DNA from: Nakamurella sp040546275
GTDB lineage: Bacteria; Actinomycetota; Actinomycetes; Mycobacteriales; Nakamurellaceae
Length of the DNA stretch: 64,000 bases
NCBI RefSeq assembly: GCF_040546275.1
Contig: NZ_JBEPNO010000001.1
Location: 496,001-560,000, forward strand
Reading direction: 5' to 3'
In this document: positions 55,164 to 64,000 of the stretch, piece after piece
Layout of the letters: each line of letters begins with the position of its first letter
Position numbering within the stretch: position 1 is the first letter of the stretch
Position numbers and translations under genes: made by a program
The notes under the pieces: model-generated
The model's input: the letters and a program-made list of their open reading frames with translations, nothing else
Told to the model about the DNA's origin: nothing
The model's database searches: none

Positions 55164-58052
55164 GTGGCAACTGGGACAGGAGTGACTGCAGCGACTAGCG
55201 TGACCTCCATGGCCGGAAAGACCTCTGCTTCATCGCGTCCGCGTTCGGGCAGCGGCGCCTCCACTGGAGCGAAGTCGCGCGTCGCTGCACCCAGGTCCAG
55301 CGCTTCGGGCCGGTCGGCGGCGGCAACCAGATCTGCGGCGGCGAGCAAGTCTGCTGCCGGGACCAAGTCCGGCTCGCCCGGGAGCGCGAAGACGACGGGA
55401 GCCGGGTCGTCACGTGCCCGAGCATCCGTCGCTGCCCCCGCGACACGTGCTTCCGCCGCCCCGCGAACCAGCGCCAGGGCCACCAAGCCCACCGCGCGGG
55501 CCCGCCGCACGAATCCCACGCCGCAGGGTCCTTCGGGATTGTCGAAGATGGCCCGTGGACTCGGCAGGGCCATCGGGGCGATCTGGCGGTTGATCGCCAG
55601 GGGAGTGGGCAGCGTGGTGCGTGCGGCGGGCCGGGGAGCGGCCAGGGCGCAGGACATCGACGCCGCCCATCGGCGGGACGGCCTGGCTCTCGGCCTGCTG
55701 GCGCTGGCCATCGTCTGTGCCATCGGCTCGTGGTTCCAGGCCGCCGGCCCGGTCGGCAACGCCGTCGACGATGTCGTCAGGATTCTTTTCGGGGCACCTG
55801 GCGTCATCCTCCCGGTGCTGCTGCTGGCGGCAGCGATCGTGCTGATGCGCACGCAGGGGGATCGAGAACACCGCACCCGCCGGGTCCTTGGCGGGATCGC
55901 CGTCATGCTCGCAGTCACCGGGATCTTCCAGGTGGTCCACCTGGCCGAACTCGCTGGTGGACCGGACACCACCATCGATCGCCGGTCGGCCGGCGGCGCG
56001 GTCGGCTGGCTCCTCGGTCAGCCGCTGTTCCTGGGCGTCACGACCGCGCCGGCGATCATCCTGCTCGTGCTGCTGGCCGTCTTCGGCCTGCTGCTGCTCA
56101 CCGGAACGGCTCTGCGGGACATCCCGTCCACCGTCCGCGGCGCCCTCGACCGGCTCCGGCACGGACACCCTGATTCCGAAACGGACGACGGTGAGGACAG
56201 GTACCCAGGCGACTCCGAGGGTTCCTTCGACGACCGCGCTCTCGACGACCGTGGGTTCGACGACGGCGACCTGGCCGACGACTACCGGGTCGGCGGACAG
56301 GCGCGTCTCGAGGAGGACGTCGACCTGGCCGCGACCGCCAGGTTGCGTCGCCCGTCGAAGCGCCGGCAGGGTGCCGACTCGACCGGTCAACCCGTCGCTG
56401 CCGAGCTGGATCCGGTCCCGCCGGCGCTGGCTGCTGCCACCGCGCCGACGGAAGCCCTGCCGGGCCGCCTCCGGCCGCGGGTGGTCTCGCCGGCGGTCCC
56501 CGAGACGCCACCACCCCCGCCGGTCGCCGAACCCACCCAGCTCACCCTGGACAGCGCGGTCGACGGCACCTATCAACTGCCGCCATCGACGATCCTCAAG
56601 CTGGGTGCGCCGCCCAAGCAGCAGACGGCGGCCAACAACGAGGTCATCGAACGCATCTCACGGGTTCTCGAGGAATTCAAGATCGACGCCGCGGTCACCG
56701 GTTTCACCAGAGGCCCGACGGTGACCCGCTACGAGGTGTCGGTCGGGCCGGGTGTCAAGGTCGAGGCCATCACCCGACTGACCAGGAACATCGCCTACGC
56801 CGTCGCCTCCGAGCACGTCCGGCTCCTCGCACCGATCCCCGGGAAGTCGGCGGTCGGTATCGAGGTGCCCAACACCGACCGCGAGATGGTGCGTCTCGGC
56901 GACGTGCTCGCCGATCCGGAGTCCCGCCGTGACCAGCATCCGCTGGTGATCGGGCTGGGCAAGGACGTCGAGGGCAAGTTCGTCAGCGCCAACCTGGCCA
57001 AGACGCCGCACCTGCTGGTCGCCGGTGCGACCGGGTCGGGCAAGTCGTCGTTCGTCAACTCGATGCTCGTCTCGCTCCTCCAGCGGGCCAGTCCGGCCGA
57101 GGTGAGGATGGTGCTGATCGACCCGAAGATGGTCGAACTGACGCCCTACGAGGGCATCCCGCACCTGATCACTCCCATCATCACCAACCCGAAGAAGGCT
57201 GCCGCTGCGCTGGCCTGGCTGGTCGAGGAGATGGAGCAGCGCTACACCGACATGCTGGCCCACGGTGTCCGGCACGTCGACGACTTCAACCGCAAGGTAC
57301 GCAGCGGCGAGATCAGCACCCCACCGGGATCGGAGCGCGTCTACCGTCCCTATCCCTACATCCTGGGCATCATCGACGAGCTCGCCGACCTGATGATGAC
57401 GGCGCCCCGCGACGTCGAGGACGCCATCGTCCGGATCACCCAGAAGGCGCGTGCCGCCGGCATCCACCTGGTCCTGGCCACCCAGCGACCATCGGTCGAC
57501 GTGGTGACGGGCCTGATCAAGACCAACGTGCCGTCCCGGCTGGCCTTCGCCACCTCGTCGCTCACGGACTCGCGGGTCATCCTGGACCAGCCCGGTGCCG
57601 AGAAGCTGAGCGGGATGGGTGACGGGCTCTACCTGCCGATGGGTGTCCGCAACGCCATCCGGATCCAGGGCGCCTACGTCAGCGACGAGGAGATCGCCGA
57701 GGTGGTCGCCTTCGCCAAGACGCAGGCCGAGCCGGAGTACGCCGAGAACGTCACGGTGCCCAAGCCGGACCCGTCCAAGAACGTCGACCCGGACATCGGT
57801 GGCGACCTGGACGAACTGATCGAGGCCATCACGCTGGTGGTCACCTCGCAGCTGGGCTCCACGTCGATGCTGCAGCGCAAGCTGCGGGTCGGTTTCGCCA
57901 AGGCCGGTCGGCTGATGGACCTGATGGAGACCCGCGGGATCGTCGGACCGTCGGAGGGATCCAAGGCCCGGGAGGTGCTGGTCAGGCCGGATGAGCTGGA
58001 CGCCATCCTGACGACGTTGACCGGCGGCGAGGGCGTTCCCGAGGAGATCTGA
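55164..58052 (+). CDS. ftsK: FtsK/SpoIIIE DNA translocase
   Basis: Septum-anchored DNA pump clearing chromosome ends during division. The start is uncertain: GTG 55164 gives 962 residues; GTG 55200 and ATG 55209 in the same frame are alternatives (AGGAG at 55178-55182 does not favour one). Domains: a ~115-residue Ala/Ser/Lys/Arg-rich N-terminus, four transmembrane helices (~170-310), an acidic and Pro-rich linker (~315-465), then the motor. Motor motifs are Walker A GATGSGKSS (~620-628), VLIDPKMVELTPYEGIPHL, the Walker B-region YILGIIDELADLMM and RPSVDVVTGLIK. The C-terminal gamma winged helix (QLGSTSMLQRKLRVGFAKAGRLMDLMETRGIVGPSEGSK) is complete. Confidence 0.95.
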   Translation: MATGTGVTAATSVTSMAGKTSASSRPRSGSGASTGAKSRVAAPRSSASGRSAAATRSAAASKSAAGTKSGSPGSAKTTGAGSSRARASVAAPATRASAAPRTSARATKPTARARRTNPTPQGPSGLSKMARGLGRAIGAIWRLIARGVGSVVRAAGRGAARAQDIDAAHRRDGLALGLLALAIVCAIGSWFQAAGPVGNAVDDVVRILFGAPGVILPVLLLAAAIVLMRTQGDREHRTRRVLGGIAVMLAVTGIFQVVHLAELAGGPDTTIDRRSAGGAVGWLLGQPLFLGVTTAPAIILLVLLAVFGLLLLTGTALRDIPSTVRGALDRLRHGHPDSETDDGEDRYPGDSEGSFDDRALDDRGFDDGDLADDYRVGGQARLEEDVDLAATARLRRPSKRRQGADSTGQPVAAELDPVPPALAAATAPTEALPGRLRPRVVSPAVPETPPPPPVAEPTQLTLDSAVDGTYQLPPSTILKLGAPPKQQTAANNEVIERISRVLEEFKIDAAVTGFTRGPTVTRYEVSVGPGVKVEAITRLTRNIAYAVASEHVRLLAPIPGKSAVGIEVPNTDREMVRLGDVLADPESRRDQHPLVIGLGKDVEGKFVSANLAKTPHLLVAGATGSGKSSFVNSMLVSLLQRASPAEVRMVLIDPKMVELTPYEGIPHLITPIITNPKKAAAALAWLVEEMEQRYTDMLAHGVRHVDDFNRKVRSGEISTPPGSERVYRPYPYILGIIDELADLMMTAPRDVEDAIVRITQKARAAGIHLVLATQRPSVDVVTGLIKTNVPSRLAFATSSLTDSRVILDQPGAEKLSGMGDGLYLPMGVRNAIRIQGAYVSDEEIAEVVAFAKTQAEPEYAENVTVPKPDPSKNVDPDIGGDLDELIEAITLVVTSQLGSTSMLQRKLRVGFAKAGRLMDLMETRGIVGPSEGSKAREVLVRPDELDAILTTLTGGEGVPEEI

Positions 58053-58060
58053 CCCAGGCG

Positions 58061-58084
58061 GACCGGCCGGAGAGCCGGCAGGTC
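58061..58084 (+). terminator. Hairpin after ftsK
   Basis: GACC-x-GCCGG stem (58061-58070) paired with CCGGC-x-GGTC (58075-58084), loop AGAG, one mismatched pair, nine bases after the ftsK stop. No T-run. Confidence 0.55.
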
Positions 58085-58203
58085 TGACGGTTCTCCATGC
58101 GGACGAGGGTTTCGAGCTCACCGCCGATGTCACAGGACAACCGAGTGAACGCCTGGGCACCACCTGACGTATCACTGTCGGTGGTCTGCTGTTCTATACG
58201 GAT

Positions 58204-59796
58204 ATGAGCAACGATGCAGCCCACGAGGCGCCAGAGGCAATCGAACGACGGACCGTTCCCGGTAGTCACCGGGCCCCGGTCCCGGGGTCGGAGAAGGTCG
58301 GCGAACTGGCCGGCGACACCCGGATCCAGGTGACCCTGGTGCTTCGGCGCCGAGCCGAGCTGCCCGACGACCTGCCAGGCCCGATCAGCAAGGCCGAGCT
58401 GGCGGAGAAGTACGGCGCCGACCCGGCCGACGTCACGGCAGTGACGTCGGCGGTCGAAGCCGCCGGCGCGCAGGTCGTCTCGGCCGATGCCGCGTCCCGC
58501 CTGGTTGTGGTCTCCGGATCCGCCACGGTGTTGGAGGGCTTGTTCGGTACCGAGCTGGCAGTGGCCAAGGCCTCGGATGCGGTCACCGGTCGTCCGGTGG
58601 AGTACCGCGCGAGGGTTGGCGAATTGACGGTCCCGGCGGGTCTGTCGGACATCGTCACCGCGGTGCTCGGGCTGGACAACCGGCCACAGGCCCGCACCCG
58701 GGTGGTCGCGGCAGCGGCCGCCACCGCCGTCAGCTACTCACCGCTGGACCTCGGCAAGGTCTACAGGTTCCCGGCGGGGACGGACGGCACCGGCCAGACG
58801 ATCGCCATCATCGAGCTGGGCGGCGGGTTCGGCCAGTCAGACCTCGACACGTACTTCGGCGGCCTCGGCATCACCGGCCCGGCGGTGACGGCGGTCGGGG
58901 TGGACGGGGCGGAGAACAAGCCCGGCCAGGACCCGTCCGGCGCCGACGGCGAGGTGCTGCTGGACATCGAAGTGGTCGGGGCGCTGGCCCCGGGCTCGCA
59001 GATCCTGGTCTACTTCGCGCCCAACACCGACGCCGGCTTCCTGGATGCCGTGTCGCAGGCCGCCCACGCCGAACCAGCTCCGGCGTCGATCAGCATCAGC
59101 TGGGGACAGAGCGAGGACGATTGGACGGCGCAGGCCCGCAAGGCGATGGACTCGGCGTTCGCCGATGCTGCCGCGCTGGGCGTCACCGTGACCGCGGCCG
59201 CCGGTGACGACGGGAGCACCGACCGCGCCACCGACAACAAGGCGCACTGCGATTTCCCGGCGTCCAGCCCGCATGCGCTCGCCTGCGGTGGGACGAGCTT
59301 GCGGGCGGATCCGTCAGCCGGCACCGTGACGTCGGAAACGGTGTGGGACAACGGGATCGGCAACGGCGCCACCGGCGGCGGCGTCAGCAGCAAGTTCAAG
59401 CTGCCCAGCTGGCAGAAGAATGCCGGCGTGCCGGCCCGCTCGACGGGTAGTCACGGCCGTGGCGTTCCGGACGTCGCGGGTGACGCCGACCCGCAGACCG
59501 GCTACCAGGTCCTCATCGACGGCAAGCCATCGGTGATCGGCGGTACCAGCGCGGTGGCGCCGCTCTGGGCTGCTCTCACCGCGCGTCTCGTGCAGGCGCT
59601 GGGCCGCCCCTTGGGCCTGCTGCAGCCGGCGCTCTACGCCGGGGTCGCCGCCGGCGCCGTGCAGCCCGGCTTCCGCGACATCACCGTCGGCAACAACGGG
59701 CAGTACCAGGCCGGCGCCGGCTGGGATGCCTGCACCGGCTTGGGCGTCCCCGATGGCGAGGCCCTGCTCACCGTCCTGGGGGGTGGCGGTCGGTAG
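58204..59796 (+). CDS. S53 family serine-carboxyl protease (sedolisin/kumamolysin type), with propeptide
   Basis: Acid-active serine protease of 530 residues. An N-terminal pro-domain (Pro-kumamolisin, ~20-165; ELAGDTRIQVTLVLRRRAELP) precedes the catalytic part. The catalytic set is visible: E250 and D254 in DGEVLLDIEV, oxyanion D335 in AAGDDGS, and nucleophile S449 in GGTSAVAPLWA. The C-terminal calcium site is in FRDITVGNNGQYQAGAGWDACTGLG. No classical signal peptide is found, so export, if any, uses another route; many actinobacterial relatives also lack it. A TATA-like run (58195-58200) sits just before the ATG. No operon partner. Confidence 0.93.
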   Translation: MSNDAAHEAPEAIERRTVPGSHRAPVPGSEKVGELAGDTRIQVTLVLRRRAELPDDLPGPISKAELAEKYGADPADVTAVTSAVEAAGAQVVSADAASRLVVVSGSATVLEGLFGTELAVAKASDAVTGRPVEYRARVGELTVPAGLSDIVTAVLGLDNRPQARTRVVAAAAATAVSYSPLDLGKVYRFPAGTDGTGQTIAIIELGGGFGQSDLDTYFGGLGITGPAVTAVGVDGAENKPGQDPSGADGEVLLDIEVVGALAPGSQILVYFAPNTDAGFLDAVSQAAHAEPAPASISISWGQSEDDWTAQARKAMDSAFADAAALGVTVTAAAGDDGSTDRATDNKAHCDFPASSPHALACGGTSLRADPSAGTVTSETVWDNGIGNGATGGGVSSKFKLPSWQKNAGVPARSTGSHGRGVPDVAGDADPQTGYQVLIDGKPSVIGGTSAVAPLWAALTARLVQALGRPLGLLQPALYAGVAAGAVQPGFRDITVGNNGQYQAGAGWDACTGLGVPDGEALLTVLGGGGR

Positions 59797-59993
59797 CTCC
59801 TTCCCACCCTTCGGACCGACGCGAAAACGCGAAGCCGCTCAACGCGCCGGTCCGGGGGTGAAGGCCGTCTCCTCCGCGGGGGGATCAGGTCCGCGGGGGC
59901 GAGGCGATCCAGGTTGTCGTGCTTTCATGGTGTTTCAGCGTCTCGAGGAAATCGTCCGACAGCGGGCAGTTTCGGCCACCGGACAGGAGCATC

Positions 59994-61223
59994 TTGCGTA
60001 GGACCGGCACTCGCAGGACCCGCAGGTACGCCGGTGGTGCGGCTGCTGCCCTCCTGGTGCTGCTCTCCGCGTGCACGTCACCCTCCGCCGATTCGATCAC
60101 CACCGCGGTCCCGGCCCCGTCGGTGTCCGCACCGGTCTCGAGTTCCGCTGCCCCGACCGCATCCTCCGCGGCGTCGTCCGAGCCGGCGCAGGGCGTCGAT
60201 CCCTCGCTGACCAGAGTGTCGCTGGACGCCCAGGTCCGCGGTGGGACGGTCACCGCTACCGCCGTCATCGCAGCGGCCCCGGCCGCGACCTTCGACCGGG
60301 TGGGGGTCTGTGCCCGCAACGCCAGTGGCGGAGTGGTGGACTTCCCGTTCGCCCGGTCGGCCGCGGTGTCGGCGGTCGGTACCAGCTTCACCGTCAGCCG
60401 CACTCTGCTGCCGGGTTCCTACCAGTACTGGTCCTGCGCCAAGTTGGGCGAGAACTGGCACGACATCGGACCGAGGAAGACGGTGGTGGTCACGTCCACG
60501 GTGAGCCCGAATGCGGCAGGCAGTGCCAGCGGACAGCCGATGCCGGTGGGTGACCTGCCCGGATGGCGGCAGATCTTCACCGACGACTTCACCACCGATG
60601 TCCCGATGGGCGGGTTCCCCGGGCCGTACGCCGACAAGTGGGCGGGCTACGACGGATTTCCCGACACCTCGGGCGACGGCGCGTACGCGCAGCGGATCCT
60701 GTCCGTCCACGACGGCGTGCTGGACATGTTCCTGCACACCGAGAACGGCGTTCCCCTCGGTGCTGCACCGGTCCCGCTGATCCGTCAGGACGGGCAGTGG
60801 GGCGGTCAGGTCTACGGGCGCTATGTCATCCGGTTCAAGTCGGACCCACTCCCCGGGTACGGCACCGGGTGGCTCCTGTGGCCGGACAGCGGCGACTGGA
60901 ACGAAGGGGAGATCGACTTCCCCGAAGGGGCCCTTGACAAGGAGATGGAGGCGTTCAACCACTGCATCGGCAACCCGCACGACAAGTGCCTGGTGGCTGA
61001 CACCACCACGACCTACACGCAGTGGCACACGGCGACGATCGATTGGCGGCCGGAGCGGCTGAGCTTCGTCCTCGACGGCAAGACGATCGCCAGCACCACC
61101 GACAACATCCCGAAGACCCCGATGCGTTGGACCCTGCAGACGGCGACCAACGGGCACAAGCCTGCGGCAGACGTCGCCGGGCACCTGCTGATCGACTGGG
61201 TGGCGATCTACGCGCTGGACTGA
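59994..61223 (+). CDS. Glycoside hydrolase family 16-like lipoprotein
   Basis: Start chosen at TTG 59994, four bases after AGGAG (59985-59989), because it gives a lipoprotein signal peptide (RRTGTRRTRRYAGGAAAALLVLLSAC, lipid Cys 27); the open frame to 59919 adds no sense. 409 residues. After a Ser/Ala/Pro-rich linker (~28-65) and an Ig-like region (~70-165) comes a GH16 jelly-roll domain: FTDDFTTD near its start and the catalytic NEGEIDFPEG (~302-311, E-x-D-x-x-E pattern). RWTLQTATNG is in the distal part. Predicted beta-glucanase-like enzyme on the outer face; substrate unknown. Confidence 0.9.
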   Translation: MRRTGTRRTRRYAGGAAAALLVLLSACTSPSADSITTAVPAPSVSAPVSSSAAPTASSAASSEPAQGVDPSLTRVSLDAQVRGGTVTATAVIAAAPAATFDRVGVCARNASGGVVDFPFARSAAVSAVGTSFTVSRTLLPGSYQYWSCAKLGENWHDIGPRKTVVVTSTVSPNAAGSASGQPMPVGDLPGWRQIFTDDFTTDVPMGGFPGPYADKWAGYDGFPDTSGDGAYAQRILSVHDGVLDMFLHTENGVPLGAAPVPLIRQDGQWGGQVYGRYVIRFKSDPLPGYGTGWLLWPDSGDWNEGEIDFPEGALDKEMEAFNHCIGNPHDKCLVADTTTTYTQWHTATIDWRPERLSFVLDGKTIASTTDNIPKTPMRWTLQTATNGHKPAADVAGHLLIDWVAIYALD

Positions 61224-61228
61224 GAGAA

Positions 61229-61256
61229 GACCCGGCCGGACCGGGCCGGCCGGGTC
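61229..61256. terminator. Bidirectional hairpin between GH16 and mdh
   Basis: Perfect 11-bp stem (61229-61239 with 61246-61256), six-base loop, centred between the two convergent genes. Suits termination from both sides. Confidence 0.75.
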
Positions 61257-61268
61257 GGTCGCCCCGGA

Positions 61269-62258
<990 letters not shown>

Positions 62259-62417
62259 GAGTGGTTCTCCTCCTTGAGGACCGAGGGTGGTGACCGCTCC
62301 AGCGGACACCCTGACACGACTTCTCTTCGTCCAGCATTTCAGTTGACGGCCGGGTGGCCTCACGCAGCGCGGTGTCTGCTCCGTCACGCCTGGCCGGCGC
62401 TCTGGTGATCACCAGGT

Positions 62418-63176
62418 TCAGGACGCCGTCTCCGCGACGGTTCCCGGTGGCAGCCGGCTCGCAGAACCCTTGTCCAGCAGGAACAGTGTGCGTGCGGTGC
62501 CGATCGCGCCGGCGGCCGGCAGGTCCACCTCGGCGGCGCCGCCGAGAAGGAGTTCAACGGCTTCGGCCTTGCCCTCGCCGCCGGTGACGATCCACACCTC
62601 GTCCGCAGTCCTGATGGTCGGCAGGGTCAGCGAGATCCGGGTGGGGGGCGGCTTCGGGCAGTCGCGGACGGGCACCACGCTCAGCGAATGCTCGTGGACC
62701 GCAGGCGAGTCGGGGAAGATCGAGGCGACGTGACCCTCCGGTCCCATCCCGAGCATCACCACGTCGAATCGGACGTCCGTCCCGAGGATCTCGGCATAGT
62801 CGGCGGCCGCAGCATCGACGTCGGTGCCGAAACGGCCGTCAGAGGCTGCCATCGCATGAACGAGCGAAGCATCCAGCGCCACGTGGTCGAGCAGCGCGTC
62901 GCGAGCCTGCTTCTCGTTGCGCTCCGGGTCGGCGACCGAAACGAAACGCTCGTCGCCCCAGAACAATTCGACCCGCTGCCAGTCGATCTCGTCACGGGCG
63001 GGCAGCGAGTTCAGGGCGGCCAGCAGGCCGATGCCGGACCCGCCGCCGGTGAGCACGATCCTGGCCGTCCGCCCGGCGGCCTGGACCTCGAGCAGCTTGG
63101 CGGCCAACCGGGCCCCGGTTGCGGAGGCGAGTTCCTCGGCGTCCCGATGGACGATGACCTCTGCGCGAGTGCTCAC
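62418..63176 (-). CDS. pgl: 6-phosphogluconolactonase
   Basis: Hydrolyses 6-phosphogluconolactone, the second step of the oxidative pentose phosphate pathway. 252 residues. Family motifs: IVLTGGGSGIGLLAAL, VELFWGDERFVSVADPERN and the distal VMLGMGPEGHVASIFP. ATG start overlaps the stop of opcA by 4 bp (ATGA), so it is translated with it. It ends about 160 bp before the mdh start; the gap carries the mdh promoter. Confidence 0.95.
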   Translation of the reverse strand: MSTRAEVIVHRDAEELASATGARLAAKLLEVQAAGRTARIVLTGGGSGIGLLAALNSLPARDEIDWQRVELFWGDERFVSVADPERNEKQARDALLDHVALDASLVHAMAASDGRFGTDVDAAAADYAEILGTDVRFDVVMLGMGPEGHVASIFPDSPAVHEHSLSVVPVRDCPKPPPTRISLTLPTIRTADEVWIVTGGEGKAEAVELLLGGAAEVDLPAAGAIGTARTLFLLDKGSASRLPPGTVAETAS

Positions 63177-63998
63177 GGTGCAGCCTTCTTCCTGGTTCTC
63201 GGGGCAGCGCTCCGGGCCTTCGCCACCCGCGGTTTCGGGGTGCGTTTCCTGGTGTTGGGAGCGGCTGCCGTCGCCGGCACCTCCTCTGCCACCGACCCGA
63301 GCACCGGGTCCGGCGCGGAGGTGGCCCTGGCCACCGAACGGGTCACTGCGAGCTTCGGGGCAACGGGCTTCGCCGATGCCTCGGGGGGAGCCTTCGTCGT
63401 GGCCTTGGCGGTGGCCTTCGCGGCAGAGTTCAGCGGGGCCCTCGACCTGGCACCGGCCGGGGGCTTCGACCTGGCACGCGCCGGGGCCTTCGCGGGGGCG
63501 GCGGCGGTCGGGGCCGCCGTCTTCGCGACCAGGTCCAGACCCTTCGACAGCACGTCCGCGTACACGTCGTCGGCATCCAGACGTCGCAGTTCCTCGGCGA
63601 TGCAGTCCCGCAGGATCCGGCGGGGGAGCGTCAGCTGGCGCGGCGCCTGGTTGGTGACCGACAGCGTGGCCGTGACTCCCTCGGGCCGGATCAGGCTGAC
63701 CTCACCGGACCGGCGCACCATGGTGACGGCCCGCAGGCCGCTGCCCGCCCGGTCCACCTTGATCCGGCGGACGGGGCAGCGCAGCTGCAGGGCCAGCCAC
63801 CCGGCCAGCAGGTCGGCCGAGGCCGAATCCGACGCGCCGGCGACCGTCGCCTCGGTGATCTTCTCGTGCGGCGGTTGGTCGAGGGCGGCAGCCAGCAGGC
63901 CTCGCCAGTTGGTCAGCCGGGTCCAGGCCAGGTCGGTGTCGCCCGGCTGGTAGCTGGTGCGTCGGTTCGTCAGCGCGGCGATCGGCCGCTTCACCGCG
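63173..63998 (-). CDS. opcA: OpcA, glucose-6-phosphate dehydrogenase assembly protein, partial, with basic C-terminal tail
   Basis: Allosteric activator of Zwf. The reading frame is still open at the window edge (the visible GTG at 63994 is internal), so the N-terminus is outside. The conserved DTDLAWTRLTNWRGLLAAALDQPP segment and LRDCIAEELRRLDADDVYADVL identify the family. After that comes an unusual ~115-residue tail rich in Ala, Lys, Pro and Arg (AKATAKATTKAP, TRKRTPKPRVAKARSA), resembling histone-H1-like tails; typical OpcA proteins end soon after the core. Overlaps pgl by 4 bp. A zwf gene is expected just outside the window. Confidence 0.9.
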   Translation of the reverse strand, partial: AVKRPIAALTNRRTSYQPGDTDLAWTRLTNWRGLLAAALDQPPHEKITEATVAGASDSASADLLAGWLALQLRCPVRRIKVDRAGSGLRAVTMVRRSGEVSLIRPEGVTATLSVTNQAPRQLTLPRRILRDCIAEELRRLDADDVYADVLSKGLDLVAKTAAPTAAAPAKAPARARSKPPAGARSRAPLNSAAKATAKATTKAPPEASAKPVAPKLAVTRSVARATSAPDPVLGSVAEEVPATAAAPNTRKRTPKPRVAKARSAAPRTRKKAAP

Positions 63999-64000
63999 GC

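Overview
The window is GC-rich, densely coded chromosomal DNA from an actinobacterium. Lineage markers are mycothione reductase, an OpcA-type G6PDH assembly protein, an actinobacterial FtsK, RNase J, IF-2 with a long Ala/Gly/Pro-rich linker, a 13E12-type DUF222/HNH remnant, and many GTG/TTG starts. The set of families fits a Nakamurella/Frankineae-like genus, but that is inference; no rRNA gene is present to settle it. I see no tRNA, rRNA, CRISPR array, prophage or intact insertion sequence.

Layout. 1-10.4 kb: a penicillin-binding protein (5' end outside the window), map, a minus-strand operon of RIO-type kinase, mycothione reductase and a hypothetical protein, yaaA diverging from a double GNAT acetyltransferase, proS, and two minus-strand genes (lipoprotein, DUF4439). 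10.4-28.8 kb: the conserved translation and RNA block rimP-nusA-ylxR-infB-DUF503-rbfA-nrnA, then a GntR regulator, an MFS transporter, truB, a small low-GC islet, ribF, a serine hydrolase, rpsO, pnp, an M16 peptidase, dapB and a small membrane protein. 28.9-35.8 kb: an accessory, decaying region with a broken HNH gene, GNAT plus DeoR, an S41 peptidase split by one in-frame stop, an immunity-like protein and a two-domain P-loop protein. A duplicated gene-start sequence borders part of this region. 35.8-45.3 kb: an AlkZ-like winged-helix protein, a compact gamma-glutamyltransferase, an RHH-type protein with DUF4097, ferritin, thyX, a TIGR03085 protein, dapA, rnj and DUF952.

45.3-55.1 kb is a nitrite-assimilation module: a HemD-like/winged-helix regulator, a small conserved protein, nirB, nirD, narK and a fused sirohaem synthase. 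Glucose-6-phosphate dehydrogenase and a beta-carbonic anhydrase follow in the same tight run. A site with GlnR-box spacing lies upstream of the module. 55.1-64 kb: ftsK, a sedolisin (S53) protease, a GH16 lipoprotein, then on the minus strand mdh, pgl and opcA (the last running off the right edge).

Recurring themes are tight overlaps (ATGA, TGATG, GTGA) that suggest translational coupling, TAnnnT hexamers 6-8 nt upstream of several start codons (candidate leaderless transcripts), and low-complexity charged tails on RimP, RbfA, FtsK and OpcA.
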